The position numbers and the translations under genes are program-made. The notes below the pieces were generated by a model. That model was not told the DNA's origin, did not search any database, and worked only from the letters and a program-made list of their open reading frames with translations. A DNA stretch of 64,000 nt from Clostridium sp. (GTDB lineage Bacteria > Bacillota > Clostridia > TANB77 > CAG-508), in NCBI GenBank assembly GCA_018371855.1, contig JAHAKD010000004.1:1-64000 (forward strand), written 5' to 3'. Positions 6,594 through 15,465 of the stretch are shown here, one piece after another. Numbering within the stretch: position 1 is the first letter of the stretch; each line of letters starts with the position of its first letter.

Positions 6594-8885
6594 TTGAAAA
6601 GACCAATTATAGTAATATTAATTTCGTATATTATAGGTATATTAGGGGGCTTATACATAAATAGTATAGCCTTCTTTTTTTTTATACTAATTATTGCAAT
6701 GAGCCTTTTGGGAATCAGAAAAATAAATAATAAATACTTTAGATTTTTTAGGAGACTATTAAAAAAATATACTGAATTACTAATTTTGATTAGTATGACC
6801 TTTGGCTTTCTGTATACAAATATTTTAGAGCAAAAATATGATACTATCTACAAAGCAGAAGAAGAAATAGCAGAATATTGCATTGTGATTGCTGAGAAAG
6901 AGCCAAAAGAGTATAAAGACTTATATAAGGTTAAAGTTATTAATAGTGAAAATAGTGCGAGAAATGGTACAAAATTATATATAAGAGTAAATAGACAAGC
7001 TAATATTGAAATAGGAGATATGTTAGTAATTGATGGAACATATGTTGAGCCAGATGTTGCTAGAAATGAAAGAGGATTTAATTACAAAGAATATTTAAAA
7101 ACATTAGAAATATATGGAACAGTTGAAATTAATCATTATAAAGTAATAAAAAAGGGGAGAATAAATAAATTAATACTATATACAGCTAGATTAAAAGAGA
7201 TTCTAAAGAGTAATATAAGTAAAGTAATAAAAAAAGAAGAAAATAAAAATTTGCTTATTGCTATGATTTTAGGTGATACGGAAGATTTAAGTGAAGAATT
7301 AAAAACAGATTTTTTAAACAGTAATCTATATCATATTTTGTCAGTATCAGGAGGACAAGTTTCGAATATTATTATAGGAATTACAATTCTTTTTAGATTG
7401 TTAAAGATACATAAAAAAATAATGGATGTTTTGTGTATAGTAATTTTAATTGAATTTATGTTTCTAACAGGTTTAACACCCTCAATTATTAGAGCTTGCA
7501 TAATGTGTATTATAAGTTTGATTAGTGGATTAATTATTAGAAGGTATGATATAGCAAATAGTTTAGGAATATCTTTACTTATCATATTAATAAATAATCC
7601 TTTTGCAATTAATAGTTTAAGTGTTTTGTTATCATATTTTGGATTTTTAGGCATTATAGTATTAGGAAGTTTTACTATAAAGGAAGTTAATAAAGTAATT
7701 AAAAATAATATTTTAAGATATATTTTAAATATTGTAATTAGTTCTGTGGCTGCTCAAATTTTTATTTTTCCTATAATATTATATGTTTTTGGAACCATTT
7801 CATTAACTTTTATTTTTTCAAATTTATTAATTATTCCATTATCTACTGTAATTACAATTATTGGTCTATTTATCCTGATATGCCCATTACCAATATTTGG
7901 GGTTGTGGAACAATTAATAGAAATAACAATAAACATAGTAAGATTTTTTTCGAATATAGGTATTTCTAAAATTTATTGTATTATTCCAAATATAAAAGAA
8001 ATAATAATTTACTATATAATGAGTATATATTTATATTATATGCTAAGAAGGGACTATATTTATAAAATCAAGCATTTTTTTAGAAAATATAAAAAGATAA
8101 TAGTACTAATTTTAGTGATAAGTATTGGCACATTATTTATTTATAAAAATATACCAAAAGATTTGTATATTAATTTTATAGATGTTGGACAAGGTGATTC
8201 TACACTTATAACTACGCAGTATAATAAAAAGATACTAATAGATGGTGGAGGGAGCGAATTTGGTTCAACTTTTGATGTGGGGGAGAAAACATTATTACCA
8301 TATCTATTAAAGAAAAAAATTCATAAATTGGATTATGTTATTATTTCTCACTTTGATTCAGACCATGTTGGAGGAATTTTAACGATTTTAGAAGAATTAA
8401 ATGTAAAACAGGTATTAATACCAAAACAAGTGGAATATTCAGAAAATTATAATGAATTTTTGAATATTATAAAGAAAAGAAATATAAAGGTAAAAATAGT
8501 TGGAGAAGGAAATACAATTAATCTAGATAAAAATACATATCTAGATATTTTATGGCCAGAAGAAAAACAAATTACAGATAATGTTTTAAATAATAATTCA
8601 ATGATTGTAAGACTTTGTTATAAAAGTTTTACAATGCTTTTTACAGGTGATATTGAAGAGATAGCAGAACAAAAATTACTTCAAAAATATGAAAATACAG
8701 AAAAATTAACTGCAGATATTTTAAAGGTAGCACATCATGGGTCAAAATCATCATCAATAACAGAATTTTTAGAAAAAGTAAATCCAAAAATAGCTGTAAT
8801 TGGCGTAGGAAAGAATAATAAATTTGGGCATCCAAATGCAGGAGTTCTAGATAGATTAAGTATGCTACGGAACAAAAATATATAG
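6594..8885 (+). CDS. comEC: ComEC/Rec2 DNA-uptake channel protein, 3' end frameshifted
   Basis: ComEC carries single-stranded DNA across the membrane in competent cells. The protein has N-terminal membrane spans, a soluble OB-like region (about 90-190), the Competence membrane domain including ILSVSGGQVSNI, and a C-terminal metallo-beta-lactamase domain beginning NFIDVGQGDSTLI with the SHFDSDHVGG metal-binding motif, HHGSKSS and FGHPN. It starts at TTG 6594 behind GAGGT. The frame ends at TAG after RLSMLRNKNI, but the +1 frame continues into a typical ComEC ending (YGTKIYRTDLNGEI, to 8961). One extra base near 8862-8868 would explain this. About 30 C-terminal residues are replaced; the metal ligands are intact. 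Confidence 0.88.
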   Translation: MKRPIIVILISYIIGILGGLYINSIAFFFFILIIAMSLLGIRKINNKYFRFFRRLLKKYTELLILISMTFGFLYTNILEQKYDTIYKAEEEIAEYCIVIAEKEPKEYKDLYKVKVINSENSARNGTKLYIRVNRQANIEIGDMLVIDGTYVEPDVARNERGFNYKEYLKTLEIYGTVEINHYKVIKKGRINKLILYTARLKEILKSNISKVIKKEENKNLLIAMILGDTEDLSEELKTDFLNSNLYHILSVSGGQVSNIIIGITILFRLLKIHKKIMDVLCIVILIEFMFLTGLTPSIIRACIMCIISLISGLIIRRYDIANSLGISLLIILINNPFAINSLSVLLSYFGFLGIIVLGSFTIKEVNKVIKNNILRYILNIVISSVAAQIFIFPIILYVFGTISLTFIFSNLLIIPLSTVITIIGLFILICPLPIFGVVEQLIEITINIVRFFSNIGISKIYCIIPNIKEIIIYYIMSIYLYYMLRRDYIYKIKHFFRKYKKIIVLILVISIGTLFIYKNIPKDLYINFIDVGQGDSTLITTQYNKKILIDGGGSEFGSTFDVGEKTLLPYLLKKKIHKLDYVIISHFDSDHVGGILTILEELNVKQVLIPKQVEYSENYNEFLNIIKKRNIKVKIVGEGNTINLDKNTYLDILWPEEKQITDNVLNNNSMIVRLCYKSFTMLFTGDIEEIAEQKLLQKYENTEKLTADILKVAHHGSKSSSITEFLEKVNPKIAVIGVGKNNKFGHPNAGVLDRLSMLRNKNI

Positions 8886-8961
8886 AACAGATTTAAATGG
8901 AGAGATTACTATAAAAGTAAACAACATAGGAAAGATCTGGATTAATAGTAAGCTAAAATAG
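8866..8961 (+). other. Out-of-frame 3' end of comEC
   Basis: Read in the +1 frame from TAC 8866, this stretch encodes YGTKIYRTDLNGEITIKV and about a dozen further residues up to TAG 8959-8961, which is what normally ends ComEC proteins. Removing one base (for instance C8865) joins it to the main frame. This may be a real mutation or a sequencing or assembly error. Confidence 0.75.
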
Positions 8962-9213
8962 TATTATAATTTTAGGTTATATAGATATAATTAAAAAATT
9001 TACATAATGTAAAAATCTTATTAAAATAGTTAAAGAATAGGAAAATTGGGATATGCTTTTAAAAATGTAAAAAAGCTGGGATATATAGTCCATATGATTG
9101 GCTAAGCGGAGTATTTAGTGGAGATGACGATGATATTTCTGCATAAAAAATGTATAAATTTGCTAATAATTCTACATAATAATATAAAACAGTAGAGAAG
9201 GCAGGAGATTTAT
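8962..9213 (+). other. Intergenic region with a possible gene remnant
   Basis: This 252-nt stretch has no complete gene with a ribosome binding site. Around 9070-9147 one frame reads AGIYSPYDWLSGVFSGDDDD and then a stop, which looks like the acidic C-terminal end of a decayed protein, but a stop lies just upstream. A promoter for the next gene sits at its 3' end (9160-9188). Confidence 0.3.
9160..9188 (+). promoter_or_regulatory. Candidate promoter of the BofC-like gene
   Basis: TTGCTA (9160-9165), a 17-nt spacer and TATAAA (9183-9188) precede the ATG at 9214 by 25 nt. The match is moderate. Confidence 0.45.
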
Positions 9214-9804
9214 ATGAGCAAATTTAAAATAGCTATAATATCAATATTTACAATGGCGTTGGTGATATTAACAAGTGCTGTAGTATATCAAAATATAAAA
9301 TATGATAAATTGGCAAAAGAAGAAGAGAAAGTGACAGATGAATGTATTTATGAGAATAACGAAATTGAAAATGATATAGACGAAATAAAAGTAAGTGAAA
9401 CAGAAACAAAGGTGTCACCAAACGCAGAACTAGTTATAAAAAAATATTATAATGAATGTGGACATACAACAGAAGAGGTAAGAGAAGTTACAAATGATAT
9501 GGTAAATAAAAAGCAAAAAGAAATAGAAGAATTATACCCAGATTACAAAATAGAAAGCTTTGATAATGACAAAATTGTTTTATTAAAAGAGGAAGAAGGA
9601 CAATGTGATGAACATTATATTGTAAAAGATGAAAATAGTAATATTGTTATTTATAAGCTTTTAGTTGATGGTACAGAAGAAATATATCAAAATACAGGAA
9701 TTTCTACAGAATATTTACCAGAAACAGATAAAATAAGTTTAAGAGATGGAATAAAAATTTTTGGGAGAGAAAATTTAAACAGTCTAATAGAAGATTTTGA
9801 ATAA
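9214..9804 (+). CDS. Membrane-anchored BofC C-terminal domain-like protein
   Basis: The 196-residue protein has one N-terminal membrane segment (residues 5-25) and an outside region that is acidic up to about residue 65. From about residue 70 it resembles the C-terminal domain of BofC: an ELYPDYKIESFDNDKIVLLKE block, a short Cys-bearing GQCDEHYIV strand, then EYLPETDKISLRDGI and GRENLNSLIEDFE. In Bacillus, BofC regulates the SpoIVB signalling protease that leads to sigma-K activation; a similar role here is an inference, helped by bofA and ylbJ elsewhere in the window. ATG 9214 follows GGCAGGAG. The gene ends in a two-way terminator shared with pgsA. Confidence 0.6.
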   Translation: MSKFKIAIISIFTMALVILTSAVVYQNIKYDKLAKEEEKVTDECIYENNEIENDIDEIKVSETETKVSPNAELVIKKYYNECGHTTEEVREVTNDMVNKKQKEIEELYPDYKIESFDNDKIVLLKEEEGQCDEHYIVKDENSNIVIYKLLVDGTEEIYQNTGISTEYLPETDKISLRDGIKIFGRENLNSLIEDFE

Positions 9805-9807
9805 GAT

Positions 9808-9846
9808 AAAAGACAGTTCTATTTTTTAGAACTGTCTTTGGTTTTA
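9808..9846. terminator. Two-way terminator between the bofC-like gene and pgsA
   Basis: AAAGACAGTTCTA and TAGAACTGTCTTT form a strong stem with A's upstream and T's downstream, so it can work on both strands. The last codons of pgsA lie within it. Confidence 0.85.
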
Positions 9847-10418
9847 TCTACAAATTGTTCATTTATTTTTAAGTTTTCCTTTTTCAAGTAACCTTGCATA
9901 TAAAAAGCTTTTATATACATAATTAAAGAAAAGATTGTAGAAATTAGAGCTAAGTAATAAATGTATATACTAAAGTCAAATGAAAAATCAAATTGTTTTA
10001 TAAACAATGAACAAACAATAGCTATATAGAATAATACTGTAGCAAGTTTTCCATACCATCTACTAGAAACAACTAATTCTTTTCCATATAGGAAGGAAGC
10101 ACCTGCAACCATTATAAATTCTTTTAAAATAACTATAATAATTATCCACATAGGAATTATATTTTTTATAGCTAAAGTTCCTAAAGTTATTATTTGTGTA
10201 CATTTATCTGCTAATGGGTCAATTAATTTTCCAAAATTAGTTATAAAATTATATTTTCTTGCGATAAATCCATCTAAAATATCTGTTAATCCTGATATTG
10301 TAAAGATAATGAACGCTGCAATATATGAATCATAAACTAAATTGATTACAATAAAAGGTATAAGTATAAATCTAAAGATTGTTAATATGTTAGGAATTTG
10401 TCTAGCAATTTTTTTCAT
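9819..10418 (-). CDS. pgsA: CDP-diacylglycerol-glycerol-3-phosphate 3-phosphatidyltransferase
   Basis: PgsA makes phosphatidylglycerol phosphate, the committed step to phosphatidylglycerol and cardiolipin. The 199-residue membrane protein carries the full CDP-alcohol phosphotransferase motif D49-G-x2-A-R-x8-G-x3-D67-x3-D71 (in DGFIARKYN and GKLIDPLAD) and begins with the PNILTIFRFILIPF helix typical of PgsA. There are about five or six membrane segments, and length is normal. The start at 10418 has a GGAGGAC ribosome binding site on the minus strand. It lies 23 nt downstream of the ClpE-like gene and is probably co-transcribed with it. Confidence 0.93.
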   Translation of the reverse strand: MKKIARQIPNILTIFRFILIPFIVINLVYDSYIAAFIIFTISGLTDILDGFIARKYNFITNFGKLIDPLADKCTQIITLGTLAIKNIIPMWIIIIVILKEFIMVAGASFLYGKELVVSSRWYGKLATVLFYIAIVCSLFIKQFDFSFDFSIYIYYLALISTIFSLIMYIKAFYMQGYLKKENLKINEQFVDKTKDSSKK

Positions 10419-10441
10419 CTATAGTCCTCCATTAAATACAT

Positions 10442-12802
10442 TTATAATATTGTGAATTTTAATTCGTCATTTTCTAAATCTACTTTTACGGTATTACCAC
10501 TATTTATTTCTTGTTGTAAAACTTTTTCTGATAATTCATCTTCAACATAACGTTGAATAGCTCTTCTTAATGGTCGTGCACCATATTTTAGATCTGTTCC
10601 TTTTTTCATTAAATATCTTTTTGCTTCGTCGCTTACGATTAAACTAATATTTTTATCTGCAAGAGCTCTACTCGTATCTGCAAGCATTATATCAACGATT
10701 TGAATTAATTCATTCTCGGTTAAACTGTCAAAAATAACAATTTCATCTACTCTATTTAAAAATTCTGGTCTAAATGTTTCTCTTAGACTAGATTCTATTT
10801 TTTCTTTATTAAATGTTTTAGATGAATTGAATCCAATTGAGTTTACATTAGCATTAGAGCCAACGTTAGAAGTCATTATAATAATTGTATTTTCAAAACT
10901 TACTGTATTACCTTGTGAATCTGTAAGTCTTCCATCATCTAATATTTGTAATAATAAATTAAATACATCTGGATGAGCTTTTTCTATTTCATCAAAAAGA
11001 ACAATTGAGTATGGTTGTCTTTTAACTTTTTCTGTTAATTGACCAGCATCATCATAACCAACATATCCTGGAGGAGAGCCAATCAATTTTGATGTAGAAT
11101 TGCTTTCCATATATTCGGACATATCAATTCTTATAATCATGTCTTCGCTTCCAAACATTTCATATGCTAAAGACTTAGCAAGTTCTGTTTTACCAACACC
11201 TGTAGGTCCAACAAAGATGAAAGATGGTGGCCTTTTAGTACTTTTTAGTCCTGCACGATTTCTTCTTATTGCACGAGCAACACTATTTACAGCTTCGTTT
11301 TGACCAATTATTCTAGTATGAAGATTTTTTTCTAAATTTAATAATTTTTCTGTTTCAGCCTCTGTTATTTTGGTTACAGGAATTTTAGTCCAACTTTCTA
11401 TAACTTGTGCAATATCCTGAACGGTTAAGTTTGGAACAGTAATATTTTTTTGAATGTCATCTATTTCTTGAGCAATTGAGCATTCTGTTGCTTTTAATTT
11501 TGCTGCTTTTTCATAGTCTTGATTAGAATCGTTTTCGTTAGTAGTTTTTGCACTCTCGGCAGCAATTTCTTCTTGTTCATCTTTTACTTCTTGTAATCTC
11601 TTTTTTAATACTTGTAATTTAAATAGGTCTTGATTATTTAAATTAATTCTAGAGCAAGCTTCATCTAAGATATCGATTGCTTTATCTGGTAAGAATCTAT
11701 CATGTATATATTTCTCTGACATAGAAACAGTTTTTTCTATAACTTCTTTAGAAATATTTACACCATGGAAGTTTTCATAATATTGTTTAATTCCATCAAG
11801 AATTTCTACAGTATCTTGAATATTAGGTTCTTGAACGATAATTGGTTGGAATCTTCTTTCTAAAGCTGAATCCTTTTCTATATATTTTCTATATTCCTTT
11901 AAAGTTGTTGTTCCAATTAACTGGATTTCACCATTTGCTAAAGATGGTTTTAATATATTAGCAGCATTCATAGAATGATCTGCATCACCAGCACCAATAA
12001 TATTATGAATTTCGTCTATTACTAATATGATATTACCTAAATCTTTACATTCATCTACTAAAGACTTTATTCTAGCTTCGAATTGACCTCTAAATTGAGT
12101 ACCTGCAATTAAAGCAGTCATGTCTATTAGATAAACTTCTTTATCTAGTAATTTTGGTGGAACTTCTTTATTAGCAATTTTTATAGCAAGTCCTTGCGCC
12201 AAAGCAGTTTTACCAACACCGGGTTCACCAATTAAGCATGGGTTATTTTTAGATCTTCTATTTAAAATTTGAATCATTCTTTCGATTTCTTTATTTCTAC
12301 CAATTACATTATCCAACTCGTTGTTTTTAGCTTTTTGTGTTAAATTGGTACCATATGAATCTAAAAATTTTCTTTTCTTTTTCTTATTTTTAGAAGTTTT
12401 TCTTTGTTGTTTAGTGTTAGCATTTTCTGAATCATTTGCATCGTTATTAGGGGTTACAAAACCTGCAAATAGTGATTCTAGTGGCATACCATTAATATTT
12501 TTATCAGCAGAGTCATCATCGTCTGAATCTGTTGGGTCATTACCTAAATTAACCAAATTTAAAGATTCTAGATTTAAATTTTTTGATAAATCTTTAAATA
12601 AAGATTCTATTTGGTTAGACATATTATTATTATTTATATTATTATTTAAAATGTTATTTTGTTTTGCAATAACATCTAATGGATCAATTCCTTTTTTCTT
12701 GGCACAATCATAACATAAACCCTTTAAAGACTCTTTACCGTCTTTATCTATTGAATTTATAAATATGATTGCAGTATTCTTTTTACATTCTGAACAAATC
12801 AT
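10442..12802 (-). CDS. clpE: ClpE-like AAA+ protein unfoldase with N-terminal zinc finger
   Basis: The 786-residue protein is a Clp/Hsp100 ATPase that would unfold substrates for ClpP. Instead of ClpC-type N repeats, it begins with a four-Cys zinc finger (C3, C6, C30, C33), as in ClpE, then an Asn/Asp-rich linker to about residue 150. Two AAA+ modules follow: GEPGVGKTA and ILVIDEIHN in the first, a short coiled-coil middle region with EEIAAES, then GPTGVGKTE, VLFDEIEKAH and sensor residues in the second. ClpE is stress-induced and CtsR-controlled in Bacillus. The minus-strand promoter at 12872-12899 serves it. It could also be called ClpC-like, but the finger supports ClpE. Confidence 0.85.
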   Translation of the reverse strand: MICSECKKNTAIIFINSIDKDGKESLKGLCYDCAKKKGIDPLDVIAKQNNILNNNINNNNMSNQIESLFKDLSKNLNLESLNLVNLGNDPTDSDDDDSADKNINGMPLESLFAGFVTPNNDANDSENANTKQQRKTSKNKKKKRKFLDSYGTNLTQKAKNNELDNVIGRNKEIERMIQILNRRSKNNPCLIGEPGVGKTALAQGLAIKIANKEVPPKLLDKEVYLIDMTALIAGTQFRGQFEARIKSLVDECKDLGNIILVIDEIHNIIGAGDADHSMNAANILKPSLANGEIQLIGTTTLKEYRKYIEKDSALERRFQPIIVQEPNIQDTVEILDGIKQYYENFHGVNISKEVIEKTVSMSEKYIHDRFLPDKAIDILDEACSRINLNNQDLFKLQVLKKRLQEVKDEQEEIAAESAKTTNENDSNQDYEKAAKLKATECSIAQEIDDIQKNITVPNLTVQDIAQVIESWTKIPVTKITEAETEKLLNLEKNLHTRIIGQNEAVNSVARAIRRNRAGLKSTKRPPSFIFVGPTGVGKTELAKSLAYEMFGSEDMIIRIDMSEYMESNSTSKLIGSPPGYVGYDDAGQLTEKVKRQPYSIVLFDEIEKAHPDVFNLLLQILDDGRLTDSQGNTVSFENTIIIMTSNVGSNANVNSIGFNSSKTFNKEKIESSLRETFRPEFLNRVDEIVIFDSLTENELIQIVDIMLADTSRALADKNISLIVSDEAKRYLMKKGTDLKYGARPLRRAIQRYVEDELSEKVLQQEINSGNTVKVDLENDELKFTIL

Positions 12803-12871
12803 TAATTAAGTTCTCCTTTATCGAAAATTTATATTAATATATAGTTTATACAATATATATAATACTATATT

Positions 12872-12899
12872 ATTATACCACAATAGTCAATGATTTCAA
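12872..12899 (-). promoter_or_regulatory. Promoter of the clpE-like gene
   Basis: On the minus strand TTGAAA (12899-12894), a 16-nt spacer and TATAAT (12877-12872) lie about 70 nt before the start. Overlapping plus-strand AGTCAAT and TCAAA words (12885-12900) are faintly like a CtsR site but are too degenerate to call. Confidence 0.6.
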
Positions 12900-12921
12900 A
12901 CAATATATATACTTAAAAAAG

Positions 12922-12950
12922 TTGAAAATTATATACCTAAATGTTATAAT
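12922..12950 (+). promoter_or_regulatory. Promoter of the gene at 12979
   Basis: TTGAAA (12922-12927), a 17-nt spacer and TATAAT (12945-12950) place transcription start near 12957. This rules out the in-frame ATG at 12922, which is part of the -35. Confidence 0.8.
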
Positions 12951-12978
12951 TAGATGTAAGTTTAGAAAAGGAGTACGT

Positions 12979-13818
12979 ATGAGAAAAGTAAAGATACCTA
13001 AAAGCCAAATATTTTGCTTTGCTCTCATAATGATTGTATGTATAATTGCTATTGTAGAAGCTTTATATTATGTTATGAATCCAAATATTCAAGATAAGGA
13101 AAATATAGCCGATAATGGTTTAAGCAATACAGAAATTATAGACACAAATTTAGTTGATAATTTTAATGATGTATTTCAAAATTCATTTAAAAATACTAAT
13201 ACATCAGAAGATGTAGAAAAAATAGATGCAGAAAAAGATTATATATATACAAATTATGAGAAAACAGAAGTAAATTCAGGGAATTATGAAATAGATGTAA
13301 AAATACCAGAGATTAATATAAATTCTGAGGAAATAAAATCATATAATGAAGATATTAAACAAATATTTCAAGATAAAGCAGAGAGTATATTAAATGGTGG
13401 CTCAAATAGATCTGTATATTCGGTAGATTATGAAGCTTTTTTAAATAATAACATTTTATCAATTGTTATAAGATCAACTTTAAAAGATGGAAGTAATCCT
13501 CAAAGAGTAATTATACAAACTTATTGTTATAATATTAAAGAAATGAAAAAAGTAGAATTTTCTGATATTATGACACTTAAAAACTTAGATACTAATACAG
13601 TACAAGAAAAAATAAGAAAACAAATACAAGGAAAACAAGAAGAAGCTAAGGCTTTACAGCAATTAGGTTATTCGGTTTATATAAGAGATTTAAGAAGTGA
13701 TAGATATGATGTAGAAAATATAAGTAACTTTTTCATAGACGAAAATAATAATGTATATGTTATTTATGCATATGGAAATTCTAGCAATACAGATGTAACA
13801 GATATAGTAATATTTTAA
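12979..13818 (+). CDS. Membrane-anchored extracytoplasmic protein, possibly DUF3298/RsiV-like
   Basis: The 279-residue protein has one N-terminal membrane segment (about residues 12-35) and a long outside region. After an acidic, low-complexity part (about 40-95) comes a folded part with ISEVKIPEIN-like strands, a KSYNEDIKQIFQDKAESIL helix, strands SVDYEAFLNNNILSIVIR and VIIQTYCYNIKEMKKVEFSDIM. That layout resembles the DUF4163/DUF3298 fold found in RsiV-type anti-sigma factors and PdaC, but I cannot confirm it by eye and no sigma factor gene is adjacent. ATG 12979 follows AAAGGAG and fits the promoter at 12922-12950. It is transcribed alone and ends at a terminator. Confidence 0.55.
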   Translation: MRKVKIPKSQIFCFALIMIVCIIAIVEALYYVMNPNIQDKENIADNGLSNTEIIDTNLVDNFNDVFQNSFKNTNTSEDVEKIDAEKDYIYTNYEKTEVNSGNYEIDVKIPEININSEEIKSYNEDIKQIFQDKAESILNGGSNRSVYSVDYEAFLNNNILSIVIRSTLKDGSNPQRVIIQTYCYNIKEMKKVEFSDIMTLKNLDTNTVQEKIRKQIQGKQEEAKALQQLGYSVYIRDLRSDRYDVENISNFFIDENNNVYVIYAYGNSSNTDVTDIVIF

Positions 13819-13852
13819 AAGTAACATGTAAATGTGTTACTTTTATTTTTTG
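13818..13852 (+). terminator. Terminator after the gene at 12979
   Basis: AAAGTAACA and TGTTACTTT form a 9-bp stem with an 8-nt loop, and T's follow. Confidence 0.8.
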
Positions 13853-13873
13853 GATGAATTAGCATTTATAGGC

Positions 13874-13906
13874 AAAAAAAGAAGCACTACAAAGTGCTTC
13901 TTTTTT
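13874..13906. terminator. Two-way terminator hairpin
   Basis: GAAGCACT and AGTGCTTC form a perfect 8-bp stem with loop ACAA, flanked by seven A's and six T's. It lies between convergent genes. Confidence 0.8.
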
Positions 13907-13936
13907 GAAAATAAAAGGGGATGTTTTTAAACATAC

Positions 13937-13969
13937 AGTCAGTAATTGGAGTAATAAGTATTACTGACT
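13937..13969. repeat. Inverted repeat, 10-bp perfect arms
   Basis: AGTCAGTAAT (13937-13946) and ATTACTGACT (13960-13969) pair perfectly with a 13-nt loop. No T run follows on either strand, so it is not a standard terminator. Confidence 0.6.
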
Positions 13970-14057
13970 TCTCCTATAATATAACAAGTAAATTTGTTCA
14001 TTTTGTGAACTTAAAGTGATATGTTTGAAAAAATAAAGTTACTCTGCTTAAAATTGT

Positions 14058-14090
14058 AATGGACACGAAGTTTATTTTTTCGTGTCCATT
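14058..14090. terminator. Hairpin downstream of htrA
   Basis: AATGGACACGAA and TTCGTGTCCATT form a perfect 12-bp stem just past the htrA stop codon. It is strong, but the flanking T tract is weak on the minus strand, so it may work as a terminator or as a 3'-end stabiliser. Confidence 0.6.
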
Positions 14091-14095
14091 AATAA

Positions 14096-15325
14096 TTAAT
14101 TATTTTCTGAAGGTTGTTCTTGTAAGGTAACCTTCATATCCATCTCTTTTCCATTTCTATTTATTTTTAAAGTAACTTCATCACCAATTTGATGTTGATT
14201 TTTAATATTATTTAATTCATCCATTGTTGTTATAGAAGTTCCATCTATTCCAATTATTACATCGCCAGCTTTTATACCAGCTTTTTCCGCTGCGCAGAAT
14301 GGCTCAACAGAAACAACATAAACACCTTCGACTAAATTGTTGGCTTTTGCTGTTTGTTCAGTTAAATCTCTACCGGTTAATCCAATATAAGGTCTTGCAA
14401 CTTTACCAGTAGAAATTAATTGCTCAAATATTGGTTTTGCAGAATCTATAGGAATAGCAAATCCCATTCCTTCAACACCAGTTCCATTTAATTTTAAAGT
14501 ATTTATACCAATAACTTTACCTTCACTATTTACTAATGCCCCACCACTGTTACCAGAATTTATAGCTGCATCTGTTTGAATTAGATTATAAGTATTTCCG
14601 TCTGTACTTTGTACTGTTCTATTAACAGCACTAATTATACCTGATGTTACAGAACTTTGCATACCTAGAGGATTACCTATAGCCATTGCAAACTCACCAA
14701 CTACAACACTACTTGAATCACCTAATTCTGCTGGAGTTAAATCTGTCTTATCTATTTTTATAACAGCTAAATCAGTTTGTGAATCTGTTCCAACAACTTT
14801 TGCTTCATATTCAGTAGTATCATTATATAGTGTTACAGATATTTTTGCTGCTTCAGAAACAGAGTAGTAAGATGATGAATCACTTGAACTAACAACATGA
14901 TTATTTGTTAAGATATATCCATCTTCACTAAGTATAATTCCTGAACCTTCAGCAGTTGCAGCTTGTGCTCCATTAAATATAGAATTTACAGTGTATTGAA
15001 CTTTAATTCCAACTATTGATGGTAAAACTTTTGAGGCTACATTTGTTGCTGTATCAGAATAACCTGATAAAGAAACTAAATTTTGAGTTCCAACAGCTTG
15101 TGTACTACTTCCTGAATTATTTGATGTTGATTTTAAAATATTATTTCTAATTGTTGGTACACCAAAACAAACACCAACAACTAAAGCAGCACCTATAACT
15201 CCTGAGCAAAAAGGAATTAAAACACTTTTTCCAAAACCAGTTTTTCCTTTTTCTTTAAAACTTTTATTATTTTGTGGAAAATTAAACTTTTTATTTTCGA
15301 TATTCTTTTCATTGTTCTCTGACAT
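14096..15325 (-). CDS. htrA: HtrA/DegP-type serine protease with PDZ domain
   Basis: This 409-residue protein is a membrane-anchored quality-control protease acting outside the cytoplasmic membrane. A cytoplasmic Lys/Asn-rich N terminus is followed by a membrane segment (about 34-56), a Ser/Gly-rich linker, the trypsin-like domain and one PDZ domain (about 305-400). The catalytic triad is H143 (LTNNHVV), D185 (TDLAVIK) and S260 (SGNSGGA). The PDZ has the VEGVYVVSVEPFCAAEKAGIKAGD-type carboxylate-binding layout. The start at 15325 follows GGAGGTAATATT on the minus strand. It is divergently transcribed from the pilin-like gene and alone in its unit. Confidence 0.94.
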   Translation of the reverse strand: MSENNEKNIENKKFNFPQNNKSFKEKGKTGFGKSVLIPFCSGVIGAALVVGVCFGVPTIRNNILKSTSNNSGSSTQAVGTQNLVSLSGYSDTATNVASKVLPSIVGIKVQYTVNSIFNGAQAATAEGSGIILSEDGYILTNNHVVSSSDSSSYYSVSEAAKISVTLYNDTTEYEAKVVGTDSQTDLAVIKIDKTDLTPAELGDSSSVVVGEFAMAIGNPLGMQSSVTSGIISAVNRTVQSTDGNTYNLIQTDAAINSGNSGGALVNSEGKVIGINTLKLNGTGVEGMGFAIPIDSAKPIFEQLISTGKVARPYIGLTGRDLTEQTAKANNLVEGVYVVSVEPFCAAEKAGIKAGDVIIGIDGTSITTMDELNNIKNQHQIGDEVTLKINRNGKEMDMKVTLQEQPSENN

Positions 15326-15416
15326 AATATTACCTCCATTTTTATTATCTTATACTAAACTAATTAAAAGATACAATACTTTTGTGAAAAAACTGTGAAA
15401 AATGTGTATTTCTTTA

Positions 15417-15445
15417 TTGTAATAATGCAAAAAAGAAGATATAAT
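15417..15445 (+). promoter_or_regulatory. Promoter of the pilin-like gene, rnhB and pdp
   Basis: TTGTAA (15417-15422), a 17-nt spacer and TATAAT (15440-15445) precede the ATG at 15466. Confidence 0.65.
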
Positions 15446-15465
15446 AAGAAAAATTGGAGGGAATT

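Noticed and set aside
12885..12900. CtsR-like operator before the clpE-like gene
   Set aside because: The two half-sites are imperfect and spaced differently from the consensus; no ctsR is nearby. Noted only in the promoter entry.
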